From Gnetum montanum (taxonomy: Eukaryota > Streptophyta > Gnetopsida > Gnetales > Gnetaceae): a stretch of DNA of 64,000 nucleotides. The stretch spans positions 430,443-494,442 of the forward strand of contig MNCI01000970.1 of assembly GCA_015680685.1 (NCBI GenBank), written 5' to 3'. The position numbers and the translations under genes are program-made. Positions 1 to 11,764 of this stretch are shown here, one piece after another; position 1 is the first letter of the stretch; each line of letters opens with the position of its first letter. The notes under the pieces are model-generated. The model was not told where the DNA came from. It saw only the letters and a list, made by a program, of their open reading frames with translations, and did not search any database.

Positions 1-470
1 CCAAAAAAAATAATTAACTATACCTATGAGTTATAGGGTATTGAATTAATCTTGGAAAGCTATAGACCTTCCATTAATCTCTAGTCATATCATCAATCTT
101 CTTAATCAAGGAATTATAATGAAAATATGAGATGTTGATGATGTGCTTACCTCTCATTAGGATCAGAACTTTTTCTTCTCAAGTAAAGACACCTAATGAT
201 GGTTTGATGGAAAAACATTTATAAGTGACAAGCTTGTACATGGCATTATGAACTAAGGGAATTTTTGACATCCTTACCTAAACTTTATCCATATTGAAGA
301 TCTTGAATAAGACCTTTGACCTCAGCTTGCACTTAGTCTTGTGGGTTTATGACCACTAGTTATTCACTGGTTCATTTCAAAATCTAATGATCCTTGAGAT
401 TTTCCATGTAGAGATAAGCAAAAAATCCCCTCCAAAAAATTCATGACACCATCTCCTACAAGGTTTTTGT
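1..470 (-). pseudogene. Decayed ORF2-like relic (plant transposon protein type)
   Basis: Read on the minus strand this stretch is a diverged copy of 56385-56840: the two run side by side for about 450 bp and part company after the shared ccatctcctacaag. In the 56-kb copy the minus translation has the pattern HNIFPTK, then KCIINISYFLYNALIKKIEN. This resembles the helical core of the putative plant transposon protein domain (PF20167) that is better kept in element C at 44.6-44.9 kb. Stops and frameshifts break every frame here. The relic runs off the left edge. Family assignment is inference from residue pattern only. Confidence 0.4.
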
Positions 471-1070
471 AGAGTTCTTCTACCTCATACCAGCAACATG
501 TCGAGGAATGGATAATGTGCTCATAACAGTCCATTTGCTATAGTGACTTCTTGAGCTTATGGGGATCAATATTAAGGAATTTATGGTAATCCTTTTTCTT
601 ATAAATTAGTCACTACCAACCATTCTAATCACCTACTCCTTCTTAAATGTCACCAACATCATCATCTTCATCTTCTAGCTCCTCTAACACTTATTCAATC
701 ACTTGCTACTATGCATTTGCTTGACTTAAAGATCGAGAATGTGACTAACTACCTCTTGATCTACTTTTGGGTGGAGGTCTTTTTGGAGCAAGTCCCATAG
801 ATCCTAGATTAGAATATTTAAGCTCTTCTCCTTTCTCCTCCTTAGGAACTAGTGGTTCATGTAAAGGCCCATAGATAGAGACTTAAGATTATTCAACCTT
901 ATCCCTTGTCAGTCTGCAAAGGTTTAAGTGTAATTATCCTAACATGATGAACTATGAAGTTTGCAAAGAAACAAGTCACCTACGCATCATATTAAAATTG
1001 CAAAAATTACATGTGAAAATAATTATAACTATAACCCTTGGAAATACTTGAGAAAAATTATCATGAAATG
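471..1070. other. No recognisable gene
   Basis: AT-rich sequence with stops in all frames. It lies between the minus-strand ORF2-like relic and the microsatellite. It may be the C-terminal continuation of that relic on the minus strand, but I see no motif that proves it. Confidence 0.4.
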
Positions 1071-1155
1071 TGTGTATGTGTGTGTGTGTGTGTATGCACA
1101 TGCACGTGTGTGTGTGTGTGTGTGTGTGTATACATACATACATACATACATATAT
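1071..1155. repeat. Compound microsatellite (TG)n / (CATA)n
   Basis: Two runs of alternating TG, split by a short atgcacatgcac stretch, are followed by about six ATAC/CATA units and a TATATA tail. Two overlapping open frames across it (plus 961-1161, minus 976-1170) encode only Val/Cys/Tyr or His/Thr repeats and are artefacts of the repeat. Confidence 0.95.
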
Positions 1156-1329
1156 AGGTAGATAGTGCATATATAACTATCAAATCCATTAAATACATTA
1201 TAGAATATGCATAGCCACCTATGTAGTTTTCTAGAGTGTCACAAAGCCTAAATCAAGAATTTCAAATGATCTGAAACCTTACTGATGAGTTAACAAACTT
1301 AAAGCAAGAATTACCTAAACTGTAAAGGT

Positions 1330-2010
1330 CATGGATTTTTACCAAGCTAACCCCATCAACCCTATTATGTCATAGATAATGTTACCTATAGGCATTCCTA
1401 TCTCACACTTTACCAAGTACAATGATGAAGGAGATCTCAACACACACACCTTCCTATTTGAATGCCTCTTGTTGCAAGCTTGTCCTTACATAGTGTTGCA
1501 AATATTCCCTATCTCCTTGTGAGGAAAAGCCTTAAACTAGTATTAGACATTTCCAAGAGGTTCCATATCTTCACTTGATGACTTAATCACTTAGTTTGTT
1601 AACTAGTTTAAGTACAACTTAAGACTAGATATCACATTAGATCAACTCATGAAAGTGAGATAGGGGCCTCTCAAACTAGTATACAAGTTTATACAAAGAT
1701 GGAATGCAACATTGAATGAGATTCCTAAGTCAATCTTTGATATTCATTTTTTAGCCATTTTCATTGAACGATCAATGACTTTATCAAGTTAGAACTCTAC
1801 TACCTAGACTCCCAATCACTTAGACAAGCTTGTCCCCAAATCAAGAATATTGAGAAAGCCACTAAAGCTAGTAACTATGTAGCCTATGTATCTTATAAAA
1901 ACCAACACACAAAGAGGGATAGGAATAAAGGTAAACAATCATATACAACTATGGCCACTATAATGAAAGATGCAAAATTGACAAAGGTGCAAAAGATGTC
2001 ATAGCATAAC
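1330..2010 (+). pseudogene. Decayed Ty3/gypsy gag
   Basis: The plus strand reads as a broken retrotransposon gag. A conserved gag core is visible near 1600-1760 (ITLDQLMKVR, then PLKLVYKFIQRWNATLNEIP), with a stop between the two parts. A zinc-knuckle remnant lies at about 1938-1973 (YNYGHYNERC), where the first cysteine has become tyrosine, leaving GHxxxxC. At least four stops and several frameshifts interrupt it. It sits upstream, in the same orientation, of the protease relic at 3195-3660, so the two are probably one element. No LTR could be paired with it. Gag packages the element RNA in cytoplasmic particles; nothing functional can come from this copy. Confidence 0.65.
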
Positions 2011-3194
2011 CTCCCTATTATCTCATCTCAACCATCAACTTCAAGTACTCCTAGTACACCCAATCAAATAAAACTAAACTTTAAGCTTAAGGATATATCC
2101 AAGTACACCAAATTGCTGATGAAATCTTCTCAGCTTCTTGATTAGTTACTTAAGAATAGTCACATTCAACACAAATAACTATCAAAGAATGCTTGAAAAA
2201 GACATGACTATCTTTGTTAAATCACTAGAGATTGAATAGTAGCTACCAAAGATGATTCATCATTGCTAAAATACTTTCATCTCTATAGGTTTTTCCACCA
2301 TCACTAACTTCCCAGTCATGATACTAACTTCTACTTAGCTTTGAAAGATGACCTCTAGGTTTTTCCACCATCATCAACTTCCCAGTATGATACTAACTTC
2401 TACTTTTCTTTGAAAGATGACCTCCAAAAGGTAATTGATAGTGGAGAATTATTCTTGAATGCATCCAATCCTATAAGGTCACAAAACCAATCGATGCATG
2501 TGTATAAGGATCCTCTTAATTCTAACAATGTCCCTTACATGATAGCAACATTCAACATCCCTAATAAGTCAAAACCTACTAATGAGCATTTCAAGATACC
2601 TCCTTCGTTATAAGTGTGCCACCATCAATAGTTCCTATAGAGCCATTTATCATCAGATTTCCTCTATCCTCTACTAATAAGCCTATAACAAATAGTGTCC
2701 AACGTTCACCCATAGTAGCCAATACATCCATGTCATCCTCATTAACTAATAAGAAATCATCATCCAAGTAATAAAAACTATCTACTACTAAGTCTAAAGC
2801 CAATGAGAATAGTCAAGAAAAGGTTTGGAAGGAGGTTTGTTTCCTAAAGCCTAACCTAATCTCAACTATGCTTATGGATTCCACTACTGAAACTGCATTG
2901 ACTAGTCAAAACAAAGAAAGATATAAACTAGATAAGAGCAAGGGGCCCAAACAACACATGTTCAAGCATGAAGTAAAAATCCTAGGTAAGATGGAGGAAG
3001 TTAATACTACCAAAACTAAAAAACCACTTGCCAATGATAAATACTTTCCCAGAGCCATGAAACAAGTTAAATTTTCACTAAAACAAAAGAATACATCATT
3101 TAGCCTTTATCATGAAGCATTAGGCTAAATTATAACATCCATTCGTATGAGTGATGACATGCTTGCTAGTGAGAAGTCCATCTAGTCTATCAAT
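2011..3194 (+). pseudogene. Gag-to-protease linker of the same old gypsy element
   Basis: Short open frames at 2410-2613 and 2868-3128 are Lys/Asn/Pro-rich and of low complexity, as expected for the poorly conserved stretch between gag and protease in Tat/Ogre-like elements. I recognise no domain. Their position between a gag relic and a protease relic on the same strand is the only reason for this call. A 70-bp tandem duplication lies inside it. Confidence 0.4.
2287..2425. repeat. 70-bp direct tandem duplication
   Basis: Positions 2287-2356 and 2357-2425 are near-identical copies beginning aggtttttccaccatca and ending tgaaagatgacct. They differ by a few substitutions and one base of length. 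This is a local duplication inside the decayed gag-pol linker. Confidence 0.9.
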
Positions 3195-3660
3195 ATGCCA
3201 TCTCCTCTCAAAGAGGATCAAAAACTTACTACACTTATGTTTCACGATAGTGAGATTAAAACTAATTCACAAAATGATGAAGAGCTTCATGCTCCACTCT
3301 TTCTCACCATATGTGTTGGTCAATACAGAGTGCACTGTGTTCATATTGACAATGGAGCAATAATAAATGTCATTTATTTGCCTATTCTCAAGCATTTATA
3401 CCTAGACAAAAACATTCAAGAAACTACTATCACTTGTCTTAAATATGTCAATGAATCATGGATAGCAATGAGGCACTCAATTTTGTTAGACTTTGTGAAA
3501 AGAATAGTTCCCAACATCTACTAACTTTCTAGTAGTTGAATAAATAGCTAAGTTCAACTTAATTGTAGGGCGGTCATGGTTGGCAAAATTATGAGCAATC
3601 TTTATACCTATCCACCAAGAAATTGGAGGTACCTTCTCCTATGGTTAGTGTAACTCACAT
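3195..3660 (+). pseudogene. Decayed retropepsin-like aspartic protease of a Ty3/gypsy element
   Basis: An open frame of 109 codons (to 3524) contains HAPLFLTICVG followed by HIDNGAIINVIYLP. This is the pepsin-fold start of a retroviral-type protease with the catalytic D-S/T-G changed to D-N-G. After a frameshift, 3545-3655 continues with FNLIVGRSWLAKL and IPIHQEI, the closing psi-loop part of the fold. The same two blocks occur in element D near 38.0-38.3 kb, so this relic and D belong to related (Tat/Ogre-like) lineages. No RT follows; at about 3760 an oppositely oriented element begins. Confidence 0.7.
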
Positions 3661-3759
3661 GATCATCTTAAGCTACTTTAAGCCACTCTCAAACCCCTAT
3701 GATTTGACCTATTATTTAAACACTATGTTCACACTAAGTTAATTTTAATCCTATATATT

Positions 3760-4600
3760 ACCTAAATAAAGAGGGATCTTGCACAATCTACCATACAAAG
3801 CCTTGTATAATGCCACATTTAACTTACTCTAGTAGTTTTTATTATAGGTAAAATTATCCAATTGTAATAGCCTATCCTACCTTTTTAAATACTAAAGAGC
3901 ACATGATCTCAACATATCCTCCAACATCTACTTGACCCTCTTATCCTACTTCTCCATTTGAAGATGATATGTTGAACTCATGTTCAACTTCATGCACATG
4001 ATCGCCTTGAAATCATGTCAAAAACATTAAGTGAAATTAGAATTATAATTAAAAACAATATTTTCTATAATGCTATGTAATTATAATATCTCCATAATGA
4101 ACAGCTACATCACATCCCCTATACTACTGTCATCCTTGTAGTTAAGAAATAGTCAGACATAATCAACAAGTCAAAAATCATCAAAATATAATCCTTTTCA
4201 ACCATAGTGTAAGGAAAATTGATGATGAAATCATTTCAACTATCTTCCACTTGTAATATGTAAAAGTATAATATTATATATTTCCATCTAGACATTGGTG
4301 TTCAATCTTAACTTTGTAACAAATTAAGTACTTATCTAAGAACTTAACAATTTTCTTTTTCAACCAAGGTCACATATACATCTTCCTTAATAATAATACA
4401 CCTTTTCATTACTAGGATGCATCTACAACTTACTTATACAAGTTTCATCTAGTAGCCATTTATGTAAGAACTTAAGCATGCAAACTAGATTCTTCAATGA
4501 AGTAAACCATGTGAATCTAGAACCAGTAAAAACCTATCTACTTGATTCAACTATTAGTACCAAGTATATTGGTGTTCTACTACATAATAATTCTCTAATA
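3760..4600 (-). pseudogene. Integrase relic (Tekay-like)
   Basis: Near 4085-4260 the minus strand reads FIINFPYTMVEKDYIL followed by a degraded catalytic-core block. Near 3880-4000 it reads MSSTYHLQ and then LEDMLRSCAL, the region around the catalytic glutamate and the following helix of gypsy integrases. Near 3770-3850 it reads ALYKALYGRLCKIP. In an active element this enzyme inserts the cDNA into chromosomes. Frameshifts and stops lie between the blocks. I cannot read a chromodomain downstream because the sequence switches to another element. Confidence 0.75.
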
Positions 4601-4679
4601 CATCTAAATTAATCATCAAACTATTAACCTTACTAACCACTTAACTTAGAGCATCCACAATAATGTTATTTCTACTTCT

Positions 4680-4960
4680 CCGATAAATCAATATCAACCC
4701 ACAATCCTATCCATCTTCTCTGACATAGGTTAAGCTACATTTTATCCATCAAATATTTTAGTCCTTTATAATCAATCAAAATTATTAATTTCTCACCATA
4801 TAGATAATGGTATGATCTTTTAGAGTAAACATAATTACACCTTACTTCCAATAATGAGGGATGTATTGTATCCCATAATGCTTTAAGTACCTTGAGGCAT
4901 ACATGGCTCTTTTTCCCTCATATATAATAACACACACATAACCATTAGATGATGCATTGG
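4680..4960 (-). pseudogene. RNase H relic (Tekay-like)
   Basis: The minus strand near 4730-4810 reads HYLYGEKLIILIDYKGLKYL, matching the strand and helix around the third catalytic aspartate of gypsy RNase H. It lies between the RT and integrase relics on the same strand, as expected for the gag-PR-RT-RH-INT order. Flanking frames are broken. Confidence 0.75.
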
Positions 4961-5099
4961 TGCAAACATCATGTGAATTACCTAGTGTAGTTAAAATCAT
5001 AATAGAATTTGAGATTTATCTATTCTTAAGCACTTCAAAAGCATACTTATAATATGTTTCTTGCTTAAACCCAACCTCCTTTCACAAAAACTTTGTTAA

Positions 5100-5820
5100 G
5101 AATAAATAAATGCAAGATAATTTATCAATAAATATTTTTTAACAACCTACTACTCCCAAAATAACAATATTTTATCAACATTCTTAGGAACAAGAAAGTC
5201 TTTGATCCTTGAAATCATGGAAGCATCCATTAGCACTTTAACTTCTAAAATAACATGTCCTAAGAAATAGATATCCTTGCATTAACATGAACACTTGGAA
5301 GATTATACATATAACTAATGTTCCCTAAGAGTGTAAAATAACATATATAAGTACTTCTCATGAAGCTAGTAAAACTGTAAGTATGCAAATATTTCATCAA
5401 GAAATACAATGAAAAATAGGTCTAGGTATGATTTCATAATTCTGCTCATGAGGTGCATGATAATAATAGAAGAATTAGTGATTCAAAATGACATAACCAT
5501 AAACTCATAATATTCATCAAGTTTTGAAGGGTATCTTTGAAATATCCTCCTCTTTGATGCAAACCTAATAATATCTAAACTTTATAAATCTATCTTTAGG
5601 AACATGTAGGCATGTGAAAGAGTACTATTCTTCATAGTCAGTTGATTATGCTATTGATAATTGATGCACAACCACAAGCTACCATCCTTTTTCTTAAGGA
5701 AGAGAACTAATCCATCATATGAAGACATATTTGGATGAACGTATCCCTTTCTAGTAGCTTCTAAAGTTGAATCTTTCATTCTTGAAACTCTAAATACCTT
5801 GTGTTATAGGATTTATAACA
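5100..5820 (-). pseudogene. Reverse transcriptase relic (Tekay-like)
   Basis: Conserved RT blocks are readable on the minus strand between 5560 and 5150: YYEFMVMSF, then SYLDLFFIVFLDEIFAY, then TLREHQLYV, then IYFLGHVI and IKDFLVP. The catalytic FLDD/YxDD box reads FLDE, so the second catalytic aspartate is changed to glutamate. Several in-frame stops are present. Upstream (to 5820) is more degraded. The enzyme would copy the element RNA into DNA; this copy is dead. Confidence 0.85.
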
Positions 5821-6249
5821 AGCCTAAGAGTAATCTTAAATTCAACATCTTGCTTATGTAGCATACCTAGAGATTTTGAATGCATTAGGAAACTCATAAA
5901 TCATTAGAATCTAACTGACCTCTTATGAACAAGCTTCATGAACTAAAATTGTATAACATAAATTCTCCTTATACATCAAATGATAATAAGACCTTAAATA
6001 AAGGAGATCCAACTTAACCTGACAAGGCTTACTATGCATGCTCACCTACATAACATTATCAATCATCAAAGAAACTACATTATGATAGTAATCCAAACTA
6101 CCCTCATAGTGAGATAACTAATTCATCTTCAAGATAATGTCATACTCTCCTAGAATATTACCATGAAAGTTACTATGCTACAAAATAGCATTCATCACTA
6201 AAATTACAAATCTACAACCTTGATCCATTATGAGCACATGACTACTAAT

Positions 6250-6440
6250 AGTGTTGTTTAAGAACCATTAATACAATGATTGACTAACCACTCATAAATC
6301 ATAAAATAATGAATAGTACTAGGATTAAACATAATCAAAACTACAAAATTGAAAATCATACCTTTTATCTCCATCACAATGGTAGGTTTTACACCCACTA
6401 GTAGGTCAATCAAAGCATAAACTTAACCTTGCATCCTAGA
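6250..6440 (-). pseudogene. Aspartic protease relic (Tekay-like)
   Basis: The minus strand reads VYALIDLLVG and, further on, FVVLIMFNPSTIHYFM. The second block is where gypsy proteases carry the catalytic D-S-G; here it has decayed to N-P-S. It sits between the gag zinc knuckle and RT on the same strand. Confidence 0.6.
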
Positions 6441-6559
6441 AACTAGAGCTCCGTAATCACCTAATGTCCTACAACCTTACTTTATCCCACCAATATCCAA
6501 ACACTTCAAACAATTGGACCCCTTGTAATCCAACTAGCTAGAAATAAAACAATAAGGAT

Positions 6560-7340
6560 AATCTTGATGGAGATGGCCAACATTCCCATAGGTAAAGCAT
6601 GTTGGAGGTCCATAAGTGGTTCCATGACTTCCTAGGCTACTATTATGGACTATGACTAAGTATCTCCTACACCTACTTAGATCCACATCATTCTTTCTTA
6701 GAAGATGACTAGTTGATCTTCTAGGAATGATTATGGCATACTACTTTAACAACTTGACTATGCTCTATTTATACTACATAAATATGAGCTTCCACATACA
6801 TATTTAGTTTATGGAGAAGCAAGCGATCCTTGATGAAGACATATAGACCATGAATAATATGCGAGGTTCTTAGCTTCTCTTTTGTAAGTATGCATGAGAC
6901 TTACATACTTAGCTTCGAGAACTTTGCATTATACTTAAGAATAGATGAATTTCCATAAAACAACTAGTAGAACTCATCTACCTTAGTCTCCAAATACTTC
7001 GAAACATAATGCTTATTGAAGATAAGTAGGAACTCTCTCTAAGAGATGTCATAATCCTCCTAGTTCTTAGCCTTCTCTTGGGTAGCCCACCAATAACTAA
7101 CTACATCCTTGAATTGGTATGTTGTCAATTGTATCTACTACATGGGAGTATAAAAAATCAACTTAAAATATTTGTCTATCTTCTTAAATTACTTAGTAGT
7201 AGATGTGGGATCCTCCTCACCCTTAAAGATATATTATTATAGCTTACAAAATTTCTCCCTAACATCTTTACTCAAGGACTATCTACCACTATCAAAACCA
7301 ACATGCAAGAAAGATATGTTTATCTTCTTCTCCATTTCTT
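6560..7340 (-). pseudogene. Gag relic with zinc knuckle (Tekay-like)
   Basis: From 7290 to 6880 the minus strand gives gag blocks YIFKGEEDPTSTTK, KIDKYFKLI, QLTTYQFKDVVSYWWATQEK, then FNKHYVSKYLETKVDEFY and YNAKFSKLSM, the order of the retrotrans_gag domain. At about 6560-6610 a zinc knuckle survives as CFTYGNVGHLHQDYP, with its second and last cysteines replaced by tyrosine. Several stop codons interrupt it. This is the 5' end of the coding part of the minus-strand relic. Confidence 0.8.
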
Positions 7341-10300
7341 AATAAATAAAGTCTAGCAAGTAATTATTGATGTTTATTTGGCTAAAATTATTATTTGAAA
7401 CAATATTTATCAGATTTGAAATCTTATACTTTGGTCCTATCTCATGTTTATCTAAAAGATTCTTAATGGTTTCAATAATTGGAGTTGTGTTGCTAGGTCC
7501 AACATCTATAGTCTTGTCACATCAATATCCATGCCTACAACCTACCATTATTAAATAAAATCATCAAACATTAGGAATTCCATCAACCTATTACTATAAT
7601 ATCAACATAGAATACTCTCACATTTAACCCTAAACAAGAGAGCATTACATCAAGTTAAACCTCCAATATCTAAGGTCATGGTAATATAAAGTCTAAGAAG
7701 CCATGCTAGCAAAGCATAGAAAAAAGTGAAAAAGATAACATCATATCATGACTAAAACAAATCAAATTAAAACATCTTCATATGATGAGATATAAATAAA
7801 ATACCATCTATACAAAATTATGACAATCCAACATTCATGAACAAAATATCAAATATTAATAATAAGAATCACAATAGAAAAGGAAATACATAATATGCCC
7901 AAGATGAATATCCATCTTTATCATAATGAATATACATAGAATTAACCTAATATCATGCTAAAAATGTAAATATGATAATAAAATTATAAATTAAAATTTA
8001 GCGTTTCATGGTCATCTTGTTCTGAGTAGCCCTAATGATCTAAAACTAAGCTTTGGATTTAGTATAATTAAGTAAGAAGCCTTGGCGCATTCTCTAGATC
8101 ATTTGAGAATAAGCATTAATGGATAAGAACTAGGCAAGGATACTTCAATCCACAAGAACACATTTGTACACAATATAACAAAACATGAATATCATTAGTC
8201 AAGATCTACAATAAATAACCATACTCTTTATCCCATCAACTAGACATTCACATGAATCAATGATCTAACATACTACACATAGTATAGCATATGAACTTTT
8301 TGACATGTACTTGACATAGTTTAGCATTAATCCATTATTTTTATCATTTCTAAATATAACTAAATCACTACCATTTAACGACTACCATGTGTATAGATTT
8401 TTTTTAGTCTAAATCAGCCCTAGTGGAAATTAATCATAATTTGCTCATAACTATCAATGTTAAAGTTTTCTTTTAAAAAATATTAATGTTAAGGAATTAT
8501 TAAAATGCTATGGAGTATTGAGTATTCCCAATTTTCTATAGGATGAGCCCTATAGGAAGAAACTCATAAATGCATCTCAATGTTTGGACAGGTCCACATC
8601 ATCCATAATGCCTATCATCAATTGATCATACATCTTAATGCTAGCTCCTATTGAACATTCTTTTACATAGTTACAAAGACATAAAAACTAGCATTAATGG
8701 TGAAGAATCAATCATAAAACTAATCTTGCATGATAAAAATTACTATGGCTCTCAAACAAACATATCTCATATTCAACTTACACCCAATACTACACAAAAT
8801 GTCTTTAATACAATTTGAAATCTAGAACTCATCTACTATGGCTTAGTTGACATAAAGAACATAGAAATACAAAAAATGGTAGAACATTCCTTTAACACTA
8901 CCTATGGTTATACCCAAATTATCATCATCATCTAAAGAAATCTAAAATGGTAAACTAACCTTAATCATGGCCTACCTACAACACATTACAAACTTGTGGT
9001 TACATAGAAATGCTTTATTATGAAAAATAGAGACTTTTCTTCACATTTTTAGACATTTTAGTCAATCAAAACCTAAAAATTATCTCATCATAACCTATGA
9101 TTAGTGGTGATAGTTAGAATAGGACTTATGAAGAGCTCATGGCGATGATGGAAAAGTCAATTTTGCTAAAAATCAACACCAAATGATACATAGATGATTC
9201 AAGATCATTAAATGATTATATCAATAGGTACATGACATAAAAACAAAAAATTACAAATCACTAAACTATAATGAAAATGTCCAAAATTCAAAAAAGTAAG
9301 AACTATAAATGAGAATCCTCAAACAACCATTTTCATAGTTAACTAAAAATTTTAGGAAATGTATAAAACCCATTAAAAATACTATCAAGAGAAGCCTGGC
9401 GACATCAAATAATAAGTCAAATATGCAATACCTATATCTAAAATATGAGAATTATATAATGAGTATGAAACCTTTATTACTAAGAAATCATCAAAGTACA
9501 TACATTATAGAAATACAAGCCTAGAAAGTAGTGTACAAAATTCAAAAATTCATATCTATACAAAGCAAGACCCATTTAGAAAATAATAAATGTAGATAAA
9601 TTTTTTTTTAATAAAGTCCAAAAACCCATCAATATCTTATAAAATCTACTAAACCATAAAATACAAGAGAAAATTCCAAGAATTCTCAGTTGACAATAGT
9701 GCATAAAAACCAAGAATATGAGCACATGAAAAACCATGCATGCACTAGCATATATGAGCATAGTAGTGCATAATTCATGAGATCATGAGTAGAAATCCAT
9801 CACCACAAGACTTTAATTTTGGAAAGCTTTTTCTTCTAGTTAATAGATGCAAGCAATGCTTAATAAAATGGATATGTGCGATTTTATGACAATGAAATGG
9901 ATAAGAGGGGCTTTATGACAAGAATATGTTATTTTTAACCTAAGAAAAATTGCTAATTTGTAAATGAAAATCCAAGAAATGCTAATCTAAGCTTAACTTT
10001 ACTTACTAGAAATTCTTCCAATCAAATCTACTATATGAAATATACCAAAAAGATGTGCACTATTACATGTAAATTTAAAATAATAAAATATCACTTACTA
10101 AAATAAATTTATGTAAAAGTTATAATCTAGCCTTTCACATACTTAGGCTAATAAAATATTAAAAATTAAAATTAATTTAATAATTCACATAAAGAACATA
10201 GGACACATACATGAAGCTATCACTAGTAAAGATACCTATGCAATACTAACTTTCCATAAAAACTTATCAAGCTTAACTAACTAGGTTAGTACAAAATCCA

Positions 10301-10395
10301 TTCATTAAATAAATGCCATATATTCTAACTAGGTCTCACACCCTTGCATACATAAAATATATTCTAACTACTCATAACATAAGATGTTCTAATGT
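7341..10395. other. Three kilobases without a recognisable gene
   Basis: Very AT-rich sequence with stops in all frames; the longest open frames are about 60 codons, with no recognisable motif. It lies between the start of the minus-strand gag relic and a PBS-like string at 10957, so some of it may be decayed leader or LTR. I could find no paired repeat or terminal motif to show that. Confidence 0.5.
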
Positions 10396-10700
10396 GCTTT
10401 CCTTCAAAAGGTACACCTCGCCCCCACACATACACAAAAAATGTTTTGACTAGATTGGAATCTTTCCCCTACCCTTAAAGCTCTTATAACTTGCTTTCCT
10501 TTAAAATGTCTAGGGCACTTTTCATTTAGGAATGCCAGCTCGTAGAATCACTAATTAGTACTAAGGAATTAAGAATCTAGGAATATGGTTTAATTTGCTT
10601 TCCTTCAACATGTGTGTAGTGCCCTCCATTTAGAAATTCCCATCCCTAGCATGACTACTCCACTAAGGAATTAAGAGTCTAAGAACATTTTGGAATTAAA
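10396..10700. repeat. Three imperfect tandem units of about 100 bp
   Basis: Units begin with gctttcctt at 10396, 10493 and 10597. The second and third also share the later blocks ctaaggaattaagaatcta / ctaaggaattaagagtcta and catttaggaat / catttagaaat. The first unit is more diverged. Spacing is 97 and 104 bp. Confidence 0.6.
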
Positions 10701-10740
10701 ATTTTTCATAGGACAAGTCTATGTTCACATTACTGCTGGC

Positions 10741-10780
10741 AACACCAAGAAAATGTCTTAAACACCAAGAAAATGTCTTT
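10741..10780. repeat. Perfect-length 20-bp tandem duplication
   Basis: The block aacaccaagaaaatgtctta is repeated head to tail at 10741-10760 and 10761-10780 with one end mismatch. This is a local slip duplication. Confidence 0.9.
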
Positions 10781-10956
10781 GGATTAAGAGACTAGGATGA
10801 AAATTAGAGTAAAAAATGTTCATGTAAAAAATCTAATTTTATTCCCCTAAAATTGAAACTTAAACCTCAAACCGAAATCATGTTCCTTTATAAATATTAG
10901 TTTGTATTTTTAATATTTTAATCACCCAGTGACATGAACTAGTAGTGGGTAATCAT

Positions 10957-10970
10957 GGTTCTGATAGCAT
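10957..10970 (-). other. Possible initiator-Met-tRNA primer-binding site, minus strand
   Basis: On the minus strand this reads TGCTATCAGAACC, one or two bases from the TGGTATCAGAGCC that plant LTR elements use to bind initiator methionine tRNA. The orientation agrees with the minus-strand Tekay-like relic at 3760-7340, but the distance to gag is long and no LTR copy is visible beside it. A chance match cannot be excluded. Confidence 0.3.
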
Positions 10971-11764
10971 CATTAGGCAAAATCTAGACGAAAATGAAAA
11001 AAACCTAAGCCATGGTGTAGAATTGATGAAAATGGAAAAAGATAAGTCACGGTATGTAGCCCACTTAGAATTAGCACAAAGTCTAGATCCCATGACTTTA
11101 CATACTTCTAACTCTATGTTAAAAATGATTTAAAAAGAAAAAAATCTATCACCAAAACATATATTATTTTCATCTGATAATAATGTTGCTCTTTAGTTAT
11201 TGAAATGACTATAAAAAGGATAAAGATGTGAATTTATAAATCCACACCTCTTTTTATAAATTGGATTCTAAAAATCTCGAAAAATGGGTATAAAAATTGG
11301 ATTAAAATGGTTAGTATTGATGAAATAAGTAGTTATATCCACTCACATTGGTAGCAGCATTTTTTATTTATTTTCATGTAAGAGCTTAGTTAGAGTGGAA
11401 AATCCAATATAGAAATTTTAGTTTTTGGCTGGCATCAAAATTAGCAAGGTGTAATATATTAAACTTAAAAATCAATAAAAATGTAGAATTATTTATTAGA
11501 TTAAATATCAAATCTGATTTTGAATGGGCTTTAAGGTTTCCTTGTGATTCAATGCAAATCTTGGGAGTAATCATAGATTCATGAAACTATGGTCAATGAT
11601 TCCTATTTTCAACTTCAAAAAAAATTGAATTTTTTAATTGGTATCTTACTAGAAAAATCTTGCAAATCCAGAAATATTTTGTCACAATTTATCAAAACTT
11701 AACAATAACAATATCAGTAGTGGTAAGATTTTGTTAGATTTTTTGAAAACAATAACAATCTTAG

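Larger units (their letters stand above)
3760..7340 (-). mobile_element. Minus-strand Ty3/gypsy relic, Tekay-like, gag to integrase
   Basis: Reading the minus strand from 7340 down to 3760 gives gag, zinc knuckle, protease, reverse transcriptase, RNase H and integrase in that order, the order of chromovirus-type gypsy elements. Every module is recognisable from several conserved blocks, but stops and indels occur throughout, so this is an old inactive copy. I could not find a pair of LTRs. A primer-binding-site-like string at 10957-10970 in matching orientation may belong to it, but it is 3.6 kb from gag. Confidence 0.8.

Noticed and set aside
961-1170. Overlapping ORFs on both strands at the microsatellite
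   Set aside because: Both are read-outs of the TG/CATA repeat.
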